From: a bacterium
GTDB taxonomy: Bacteria > Krumholzibacteriota > Krumholzibacteriia > LZORAL124-64-63
Direction of reading: 5' to 3'
DNA length: 64,000 nt
Assembly: GCA_016719645.1 (NCBI GenBank)
Contig: JADJYS010000001.1
Coordinates: 372,001 to 436,000, forward strand
The notes below the pieces were generated by a model. It was not told where the DNA came from and ran no database searches. It saw nothing but the letters and a program-made list of their open reading frames with translations. Shown here piece after piece: positions 58,526-64,000 of the stretch. The position numbers and the translations under genes were made by a program. How positions within the stretch are numbered: position 1 is the stretch's first letter; each line of letters starts with the position of its first letter.

Positions 58526-59161
58526 ATGCGCATGCTCAAGATCGCCCTGACCGCGGTCCTGCTGATGGGCCTCGCCGGAACCGCCGCCGCGCAGTCCACC
58601 TGCCTCTACTTCTCCGAGTACATCGAAGGCACCAGCAACAACAAGGCGCTGGAGATCTACAACGCCACCGAGGTGGACGTCGCCCTGTCCCGGGTCACGG
58701 TCGAGCTGTACGCCAACGGCGGGTTGACGCCGACCAGCACGGTCACCCTCGGCGGCGTCCTGCACAACGGCGACGTGCACGTCATCGGCCACTCGCTCTC
58801 CGTCGCGGCGATCACGTCGCAGTCGGACCTGCTGATCAACGGCGGCGTCGTGAACTTCAACGGCGACGACGCGGTCGTCCTGAAGCTCGACGGCGCGGTC
58901 GTCGACTGCATCGGCCAGGTGGGCTTCGACCCCGGCACGTTCTGGGGCACGGCGCCCTGCACGACGGTGAACCAGACGCTCGTGCGCGCCGTCGACGTCT
59001 GCTGCGGCGACACCGTGACCGGCGACGCCTTCGCGCCGGCCGCGACCTGGGTCGGCAACGCCGTCGACACGTTCGGCTTCCTGGGCCTGCACGCGAGCAA
59101 CTGCCAGGCCGTGGCCGACGACGACGCGACCTGGGGCGGCGTCAAGAGCATGTACCGCTAG
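58526..59161 (+). CDS. secreted lamin-tail-like protein, tandem paralogue 2
   Basis: 211 residues from ATG 58526 with AGGAGG. Signal peptide KIALTAVLLMGLAGTAAA, LYFSEYIEGTSNNKALEIYN, NFNGDDAVVLKLDGAVVDCIGQVGFDPG, FWGTAPCTTVNQTLVRA. More Cys than its paralogue (CCGD and others), suggesting extra disulfides. It ends SNCQAVADDDATWGGVKSMYR minus nothing, i.e. the motif is at the extreme C-terminus. Same promoter-like A/T patch upstream and own terminator. Confidence 0.78.
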   Translation: MRMLKIALTAVLLMGLAGTAAAQSTCLYFSEYIEGTSNNKALEIYNATEVDVALSRVTVELYANGGLTPTSTVTLGGVLHNGDVHVIGHSLSVAAITSQSDLLINGGVVNFNGDDAVVLKLDGAVVDCIGQVGFDPGTFWGTAPCTTVNQTLVRAVDVCCGDTVTGDAFAPAATWVGNAVDTFGFLGLHASNCQAVADDDATWGGVKSMYR

Positions 59162-59181
59162 GACGGCGCCTCACGCCCGCA

Positions 59182-59211
59182 GGGCCGTCTTCCCTCGCCG
59201 GGAGACGGCCC
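59182..59211 (+). terminator. hairpin terminator
   Basis: GGGCCGTCT / AGACGGCCC stem with a 12-base loop, 20 bases past the stop. Confidence 0.6.
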
Positions 59212-59240
59212 TCATCGCGCCCAGCGCGGAAAGGAACGAC

Positions 59241-59681
59241 GTGCCGCCATCGTGGAAGGGACTGCTGGTCGGCGGGTTGCTGCCGGCCCTGCTGTTCGGC
59301 GTGACGGGGATCCTGCAGAAGGCGGCCGGCCGCGCCGGCGCCGGCGTCGGGCCCTACCTGCTCTGCACCGGCGCCGGGGTGGCCCTGGTCGGGGCCGCGT
59401 TCGCGGTCGCCCGCCTCGACAACGCCGTCTCCTGGCGCGCGGGCCTGCTGGCCGGCGGCGTCGGCGCGAGCTGGGGGCTGGGCATGGCCCTGGTGCTGAT
59501 CGCCCTGACCCGCTTCGCGACGCCCCTGTCGAAGCTCGCGCCCCTGTACAACCTGAACACGCTGGTGGTCGTGCTGCTGGCCCTGGTCGTCTACGCCGAG
59601 TGGCGCGACGTGCACCTGGCGAAGCTGATCGCCGGGGCCGCGCTGGTGGTGCTGGGGGGGATCCTGGTCGCCAACGCCTGA
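59241..59681 (+). CDS. half-size EamA/DMT membrane protein
   Basis: 146 residues, GTG start behind AAAGGA. Five hydrophobic segments (WKGLLVGGLLPALLFGVTGILQ, VGPYLLCTGAGVALVGAAFAV, AGLLAGGVGASWGLGMALVLIAL, NTLVVVLLALVVYAEW, LIAGAALVVLGGILVAN). This is one EamA repeat, the size of paired or dimeric transporters. No partner half gene is adjacent, so it may work as a homodimer. Substrate unknown. It ends six bases before tRNA-Glu on the opposite strand. Confidence 0.75.
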   Translation: MPPSWKGLLVGGLLPALLFGVTGILQKAAGRAGAGVGPYLLCTGAGVALVGAAFAVARLDNAVSWRAGLLAGGVGASWGLGMALVLIALTRFATPLSKLAPLYNLNTLVVVLLALVVYAEWRDVHLAKLIAGAALVVLGGILVANA

Positions 59682-59687
59682 AGGGTC

Positions 59688-59762
59688 TGGCGTCCCCTAC
59701 GGGGCTCGAACCCGTGTTGCCGCCGTGAAAGGGCGGTGTCCTAACCACTAGACGAAGGGGAC
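59688..59762 (-). tRNA. tRNA-Glu (anticodon TTC)
   Basis: 75 bases on the minus strand. Acceptor GTCCCCT pairs with AGGGGAC, discriminator G, encoded CCA (59688-59690). Anticodon stem CCGCC/GGCGG with loop CTTTCAC; T arm ACGGGTTCGAGCCCCGT. Confidence 0.94.
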
Positions 59763-59775
59763 GTCCGGGGGGCAA

Positions 59776-59804
59776 AACCTACACGCTGGTCCGCGAACTG
59801 TCAA
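59776..59804 (-). promoter_or_regulatory. promoter of tRNA-Glu
   Basis: On the minus strand TTGACA and TAGGTT 17 bases apart, with the -10 14 bases before the tRNA. Confidence 0.7.
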
Positions 59805-59832
59805 ACGGGGCGCCCTGTGCGGGGCGCCCCGT
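59805..59832 (-). terminator. terminator of the M20 peptidase gene
   Basis: ACGGGGCGCC / GGCGCCCCGT with an 8-base loop, just after the peptidase stop and abutting the tRNA-Glu -35 box. Confidence 0.6.
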
Positions 59833-59846
59833 CGTCGCGCCGGGGA

Positions 59847-61221
59847 TCAGGCGTCCGCGGCCTCGCGCAGCAGGGCCGCGGTGGTGGCGATGCCGTTGAA
59901 GTAGTTCTCGAGGTGGAACTTCTCGTTCGGCGAGTGGATGTTGTCGTTGGGCAGGCCGTAGCCGAGCAGCAGCACGGGCGCCTTCAGGCAGGACTGGAAG
60001 GTCCCGACGATCGGGATCGAACCGCCCTCGCGGATGAGCACGGGCTCGCGGCCGAAGCCGCGGGCCATGGCGCGGGCGCCGGCGCTCATCATCGCCGAGG
60101 CGCGCGGCACCATCACCGGCGCGGCGCCGTGCAGGTAGGAGACCTTGACGTCGACGCCCGCGGGCGCCGTGGCGAGCACGTGGCGCTCGAAGAGGCGGGC
60201 GATCTCGGCCGGGTCCTGGTCGGGCACCAGGCGCATGCTCACCTTCGCGCCGGCGCCGGCCGGGATGATGGTCTTGGCGCCCTCGCCCTGGTAGCCGCTC
60301 CACATCCCGTTGACGTCGCAGGTGGGCCGGGCCCACATGCGCTCCAGCGTGGTGTACCCGCGCTCGCCGAAGGGCGCCGGAGGAGCCGGTGTCGCGCAGC
60401 AGCACGTCGTCGGTGAAGCCCAGGGAGGCGAAGGCCCGGCGCTCCTGGTCGTCGAGCTCCCGCACGGCGTCGTAGAAGCCGGGGATGCGGACGCGTCCGT
60501 CGGGGTCCTTGAGGCCCGCGACGATCGCCGCCAGGGCGTTGGCCGGGTTCTGCACCACGCCGCCGAAGCTGCCGGAGTGGAGGTCGGCGCGGGGGCCCGC
60601 GACGTCGATCTGCATGAAGCTGAGGCCGCGCAGGCTGTAGCAGATCGCCGGGGTCTTCTCGTCGTAGAGGCTGGTGTCGCTGATCACCACCGCGTCGCAG
60701 GCCAGGCGGTCGGGGTGCTGCTCGACGTAGCGGTAGACGGCCGGCCCGCCGCACTCCTCCTCGCCCTCGATGATGAACTTCACGTTCACCGGCAGCGGCT
60801 CGCCCGTGGCCAGCCAGGCCTCCAGCGCCTTGACGTGCGTGTAGAGCTGCCCCTTGTCGTCGCTGGCGCCGCGCGCGTAGATGATGCCGTCGCGGACCTC
60901 GGGCTCGAAGGGGGGGGAGAGCCACTGGTCGAGGGGGTCGGTCGGCTGCACGTCGTAGTGGCCGTAGAAGAGCAGCGTCCGGCGGCCGGCGAGCTGCTCG
61001 GTCTCGGCGTAGACCAGCGGGTGGCCCTCGGTGGCGATCACCTCGACGCTCAGGCCGAGACCGCGCAGCTCGTCGGCGATGAACGCCGCGGCGCGGCGCG
61101 TGTCCGCGTCGTGGTCGGACTGGGAGCTGACGCTGGGGATGCGGAGCCAGTCGCAGAGCTGCGCCACGTGGCGGTCGCGGTGGGCGTGCAGATAGGTGTC
61201 GAGCCGGCGGTCCGGGGTCAT
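59847..61221 (-). CDS. M20-family dipeptidase/carboxypeptidase (apparent frameshift)
   Basis: Two frames combine to about 457 residues. N-terminal frame from ATG 61221 (GGAGG): LCDWLRIPSVSSQSDHDADTR, metal ligands in LLFYGHYDVQPTDP and GASDDKGQLYTHVKAL, catalytic Glu in IIEGEEECGGP, and VISDTSLYDEKTPAICYSLRG. Around 60372-60374 the frame slips. The +1 frame continues GERGYTTLERMWARPTCDVNGMW to REGGSIPIVGTFQ and NDNIHSPNEKFHLENYFNG, with the last metal-ligand region intact. One surplus C in the GCCC run explains the break. All catalytic residues survive, so a sequencing insertion is likely. Confidence 0.82.
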
Positions 61222-61379
61222 GGTTCCTCCATTCACGGCTCCCGTTGGCGGGAGCGTGGCGCGGCGGGAAGGTCCGGCGAAACTTAGCCTTGACGCCCGC
61301 GGCTGTCGAGGGCATTGTGGGCCGCGATTCTGCCCCCTCCGCCGCGCCCGGTCTGCCGGCGGCGCGGCGCGCGGAACAG

Positions 61380-61434
61380 GCGAATCCCGTTGACGGCGAA
61401 TCCCGTTGACACCGCAGGTCGGATTCGCCAAGAT
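61380..61434 (+). promoter_or_regulatory. tandem-duplicated -35 region upstream of the histone-fold gene
   Basis: A 16-base unit, GCGAATCCCGTTGAC plus one base, occurs twice head to tail (61380-61395 and 61396-61411), duplicating the TTGAC element. From the second TTGACA, a 17-base spacer leads to CAAGAT (61429-61434), a weak -10. About 80 bases to the start codon. Confidence 0.4.
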
Positions 61435-61513
61435 CCCACCTTGCCCGATGCGATCCCTTCGCCGGGCGACGCCGTCGCCCGAGGTTTCACCCTTCAGGAG
61501 AATCGAGGCCACC

Positions 61514-61675
61514 ATGATCATCAGCAAGAGCAAGACGAAGGAAGCCGTCACGCAGTGCAACGTGTCCGGCGAGTTCTACGACGCCCTCGACGCCAAGGTC
61601 AACGAGCTGATCAAGAAGGCCGAGCAGCGCGCCATCGCCAACGGCCGCAAGACGGTCCGCCCCCAGGATCTGTAG
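61514..61675 (+). CDS. single-domain bacterial histone-fold protein
   Basis: 53 residues. SKSKTKEAV (helix 1) is followed by VSGEFYDALDAKVNELIKKAEQRAIANG (central long helix; quoted in two parts by position 18-45). The basic turn and short last helix are GRKTVRPQDL. The GRKTV-x-PxDL ending is the hallmark of histone-fold loop 2 and helix 3, and it is shared by archaeal histones and the short bacterial histones such as that of Bdellovibrio (family knowledge). The truncated helix 3 also matches the bacterial type. It probably dimerises and binds or bends DNA. ATG 61514 after GAATCGAGG; strong terminator downstream; single-gene unit. Confidence 0.72.
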   Translation: MIISKSKTKEAVTQCNVSGEFYDALDAKVNELIKKAEQRAIANGRKTVRPQDL

Positions 61676-61725
61676 TCGTCGTTCCCCCCGGCGGGACGCC
61701 GACCTAACGCTTCTCGTCCGCATTC

Positions 61726-61758
61726 ACGGAGGCTCCTTGATGGAGCCTCCGTAATTTT
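61726..61758 (+). terminator. rho-independent terminator of the histone-fold gene
   Basis: An 11-bp perfect stem (ACGGAGGCTCC and complement), 5-base loop, then AATTTT. Confidence 0.85.
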
Positions 61759-62017
61759 GATGCATAATCACAGACAGGTGCGAAATGACTACATTTTTTC
61801 CTATTCTGTCATTGCTCCGGCCGCCCGGCCGGTAGTAAAGTGTGGGAGTCGCGGTCCCGGCACCGCGAGGCTTTGAAGTGCTCGAACCCGCCCAGGTGCG
61901 ACGGATCCGACCGCGAATCAGGCGGCCGGAGTTTCGCACCGAACGAGCGCAGTGCGATAGGATCGTCCGCATCATCATGGCCGCGCCATCGCAGCCGCAG
62001 ACGAATCGGGGGACACC
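61759..62017. other. A/T-richer leader region
   Basis: This gap of about 260 bases is notably A/T-rich in its first 80 bases (dGcAtaatcA..., a run of six T at about 61793). It contains a CCGGCCGCCCGGCCGG self-complementary block followed by TAGTAAAGT, a possible -10. No ORF or RNA gene recognised. It likely holds the promoter of the two-gene unit starting at 62018. Confidence 0.35.
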
Positions 62018-62713
62018 ATGAAGAAATTGTGGGTGACGGGAGTGCTGGTGTTGGCGTGCGTCGCCGGGTCGGCCTGGGCCCAGAGCGACGTGATGGACAC
62101 CATCGGCTACCTCTTCGAATCGGACAACGATCCCGGCGCGGTCGGCTTCCCGCCGAGCGTCGCCGGCGACGTGCTGGCGGGCGTCGGCTTCGTCGACAAC
62201 ATCAGCGCGCCGCTGACCTGGAGCACCGCCGACTACGAGTACACCTGGGTGATCGGCAACCTGGTGTCCGGCGGCGCCGCGGATCTCGGCAACGGCAGCT
62301 TCCGGATCTACTACACCGGCGGCACCATCGACGTCTACGCGCAGGCCTACCTGGCGGGCGGCTACACGATGCCGGACTACGGCGTCTCGCCCCCGGATCC
62401 CCTGGCGATGGCCACCTTCAGCGACGGCGACGTGTACCTGCACGGCGTCTTCAACAACTTCGCGCTGACGTACAACCCGACCACGGGAGTCGGCAGCTAC
62501 GTCGGGACGCTGACGTTCGAGCTCGGGACCCACTTCACCGAGCTGGGCCAGGAGCTGCAGAACCCCAACGGGCTGACCCTGGCGGGCACCGTGCTCAACG
62601 ACGCCACGATCCCCGACGGCTACGACATGGAGACCGACGGCCACATCTACTACGACGGCACGATCCCCACCCAGGACATGTCCTGGGGCGGGGTCAAGAA
62701 CCTGTACCGTTAA
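62018..62713 (+). CDS. unrecognised secreted beta-rich protein with C-terminal WGxxK motif (1)
   Basis: 231 residues. Signal peptide LWVTGVLVLACVAGSAWA. The mature chain is Gly/Tyr/Thr-rich with alternating strands: DTIGYLFESDNDPGAVGFPP, YEYTWVIGNLVSGG, FRIYYTGGTIDVYAQAYL, VYLHGVFNNFALTYNPTTGV. This suggests a beta-sandwich of the kind found in PEP-CTERM exosortase substrates, but no such C-terminus is present. It ends DMSWGGVKNLYR. No Cys precedes the motif. It is followed 19 bases later by a distant paralogue, so the two are co-transcribed. Confidence 0.75.
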   Translation: MKKLWVTGVLVLACVAGSAWAQSDVMDTIGYLFESDNDPGAVGFPPSVAGDVLAGVGFVDNISAPLTWSTADYEYTWVIGNLVSGGAADLGNGSFRIYYTGGTIDVYAQAYLAGGYTMPDYGVSPPDPLAMATFSDGDVYLHGVFNNFALTYNPTTGVGSYVGTLTFELGTHFTELGQELQNPNGLTLAGTVLNDATIPDGYDMETDGHIYYDGTIPTQDMSWGGVKNLYR

Positions 62714-62732
62714 CGAGCGGAAGGAGGGCGCC

Positions 62733-63440
62733 ATGAAGAGAATGCAGTTGAACCGGAGCCGGGTGATCGGGATGACGCTGGCCCTGGCCCTGTGCGCGGC
62801 CGTCCCCGCTCTGGGGCAGGTCGAGTTCACGTTCGAAGGCTACGCCGCGTACGCTCCCGGCACCGACCAGGCCGGCGCGACGATGACCGTCTACGGGATC
62901 GCCAATCCCCCGGTCAGCGTGCCCACGCCGATCCCCGTCGATTTCGCCAGCAACCAGTACACCGTGGCCATCACCGGCATGGTCGTCGACACCTACGTCT
63001 TCAACGGGGTCGCCCAGACGAAGAACTACGTCTTCGACGGCGGCACCCTGCGGATCTACGAGGACGCCATCGGCGGCGGCACGGCGGGCAACTACGCGGC
63101 CCCGGCCACCTTCACCGACGGCACGCTGCTGCTGCAGGCCGCCGTGGACGACGGCTGGACCATGGACCTGAACGATCCCTTCGGGTTCGGCCAGTTCTCG
63201 GGCGCCGGCATCGGCACCTGCGACATGAACGGCGGCAGCGAGCTGGGCACGCTGCAGGCGATGGACTACCCGCTGAACGACTGGACCTTCGCCGGCACCG
63301 GCATCGCCGAGCCCTGGTTCCCGTTCTTCACGGTCCCGGCCGGCTACCACCACCTGTTCGGCGTGAAGGTCATCTTCCCCTACGACCCGACGCCCAACGA
63401 GGACGCCGCCTGGGGAGACGTCAAGAACCTGTATCGCTGA
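62733..63440 (+). CDS. unrecognised secreted beta-rich protein with C-terminal WGxxK motif (2)
   Basis: 235 residues. Signal peptide VIGMTLALALCAAVPALG. The strand pattern is shared with the preceding gene: FEGYAAYAPGTDQAG, IPVDFASNQYTVAITGMVVD, GTLRIYEDAIGGGTAGNYA and ATFTDGTLLLQAAVDDGW align with its TFSDGDVYLHGVFNN segment. It ends NEDAAWGDVKNLYR, the same NLYR ending as its neighbour. Probably paired extracellular proteins. GGAAGGAGG RBS in the 19-base gap; a GAAA-loop terminator follows. Confidence 0.75.
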   Translation: MKRMQLNRSRVIGMTLALALCAAVPALGQVEFTFEGYAAYAPGTDQAGATMTVYGIANPPVSVPTPIPVDFASNQYTVAITGMVVDTYVFNGVAQTKNYVFDGGTLRIYEDAIGGGTAGNYAAPATFTDGTLLLQAAVDDGWTMDLNDPFGFGQFSGAGIGTCDMNGGSELGTLQAMDYPLNDWTFAGTGIAEPWFPFFTVPAGYHHLFGVKVIFPYDPTPNEDAAWGDVKNLYR

Positions 63441-63478
63441 TCCGCACCGCATCCAACGACGAAGCAAGGACGGGAAGG

Positions 63479-63505
63479 GCCCGGAGGAAACTCCGGGCTC
63501 TTCTT
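63479..63505 (+). terminator. rho-independent terminator
   Basis: GCCCGGAG / CTCCGGGC stem with a GAAA tetraloop, then TCTTCTT. Confidence 0.85.
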
Positions 63506-63659
63506 CCATCTCCGGGTGTCGCCCCCGGTGGGCGGCTGGCGGCGCGCCGGGCCGCGCCGGGCTGCGCCCCCGTCGCCAGCGCCGCGCCCCGCTGCCGCCG
63601 CGACGGGCCGCGCGGCCGGGTTGGCCCGCGTCTCGCTGGCGGGGGGCGGGGAGGGCGCC

Positions 63660-64000
63660 ATGATCCAGCGTGTCTGCAGCGGTTCGCTCGACGGCATCGA
63701 CGGGTTCGAGGTGGTCGTGGAGGTCGACGCCGGGCGCGGCCTGCCCTCGTTCCAGCTCGTCGGCCTGCCGTCCACCGCCGTGCGCGAGAGCCGCGAGCGC
63801 GTCCTGTCGGCCCTGCGCAACTGCGCCCTGGCTTGGCCCAAGGGCCGGGTCGTGGTGAACCTCGCGCCGGCCGACGTCGAGAAGAAAGGGCCGTCGGTGG
63901 ACCTGGCCATCGCCGTGGGCGTCTGCGGCGTGAACGAGCGCGCCGAACCCGGCGCGCGCGGCGAGGCGGTCCTGCTGGGCGAGCTGTCCCTGGACGGCGC
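63660..64000 (+). CDS. YifB/ComM-type Mg-chelatase-like AAA ATPase, N-terminal part
   Basis: Runs off the right edge; 113 codons visible. VCSGSLDGIDGFEVVVEVDAG, LPSFQLVGLPSTAVRESRERV, RVVVNLAPADVEKKGPSVDLAIAVG and LLGELSLDG are the conserved N-terminal (Lon-protease-like) domain of this family. The AAA+ core lies outside the window. ComM is a helicase aiding branch migration during natural transformation; many homologues are unstudied. GGGGAGGG RBS before ATG 63660. Confidence 0.88.
   Translation, partial: MIQRVCSGSLDGIDGFEVVVEVDAGRGLPSFQLVGLPSTAVRESRERVLSALRNCALAWPKGRVVVNLAPADVEKKGPSVDLAIAVGVCGVNERAEPGARGEAVLLGELSLDG

Noticed and set aside
55193..63440. C-terminal motif as PEP-CTERM, LPXTG or type IX secretion signal
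   Set aside because: There is no proline-rich anchor motif, no hydrophobic helix and no basic tail, and the shared part is about 12 residues rather than a 70-90 residue domain.

Overview
The window is a very GC-rich (about 70% G+C), densely coded stretch of a bacterial chromosome. It has short intergenic gaps and many ATGA/GTGA stop-start overlaps. No gene identifies the species. The mix of an aerobic-type acyl-CoA dehydrogenase set, methylmalonyl-CoA mutase, a ferredoxin-linked 2-oxoacid oxidoreductase, lamin-tail-domain secreted proteins and a bacterial histone-fold protein suggests an uncultivated lineage of the FCB/Eisenbacteria/Krumholzibacteriota or deltaproteobacterial kind. That placement is inference. 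I see no transposase, integrase, phage gene or CRISPR array.

Layout. 1-6 kb: edge of an M1 peptidase, then mutA-mutB-meaB (methylmalonyl-CoA mutase and its GTPase chaperone). 6-14.3 kb: MarR regulator, Gfo/Idh oxidoreductase, a secreted lamin-tail protein, then an acyl-CoA dehydrogenase / thiolase / 3-hydroxyacyl-CoA dehydrogenase / two acyl-CoA dehydrogenases operon. 14.4-26 kb: mscL, an unrecognised 469-aa gene, Yip1/DUF2752 membrane proteins, pepA, MATE, xseAB, a three-gene ABC-2 exporter and an unknown secreted protein. 26-38 kb: methylmalonyl-CoA epimerase, M29 aminopeptidase, a split acyl-CoA (propionyl-CoA) carboxylase operon, enoyl-CoA hydratase, ferredoxin plus 2-oxoacid:ferredoxin oxidoreductase, alanine dehydrogenase and a CoA-transferase. 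Together with the first 14 kb this reads as a branched-chain/odd-chain acyl-CoA degradation set ending in succinyl-CoA. 38-48 kb: a sigma-54 activator, tRNA-Leu, the protein quality-control block tig-clpP-clpX-lon-engB, purA and tRNA-Lys. 48-64 kb: secreted PepF, a beta-propeller lipoprotein, nadA-nifS, an S1-domain protein, RarD, a DMT protein, tRNA-Glu, an M20 peptidase, a histone-fold protein, a cluster of secreted proteins and the start of a ComM/YifB ATPase.

Two features stand out. (1) Eight otherwise different Sec-exported proteins (at 7889, 46341, 55193, 56758, 57667, 58526, 62018 and 62733) end within one to three residues of the same short C-terminal motif, roughly [ST]-W-G-x-[VIL]-K-x-[LMI]-Y-R. 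It has no hydrophobic helix or LPXTG-like signal, and it looks like an undescribed C-terminal sorting or processing tag. (2) Four intergenic copies (about 5.9, 16.4, 26.1 and 31.7 kb) of a large three-way-junction palindrome share a conserved two-hairpin core. The long outer arms differ completely in sequence between copies yet are almost perfectly self-complementary within each copy. Three copies sit beside propionyl-CoA pathway genes.

Three genes (Yip1, pepF, M20 peptidase) are split by apparent one-base insertions. A fourth (ABC-2 permease) overruns its natural stop at a run of eight G. This pattern suggests either uncorrected sequencing insertions or recent decay.
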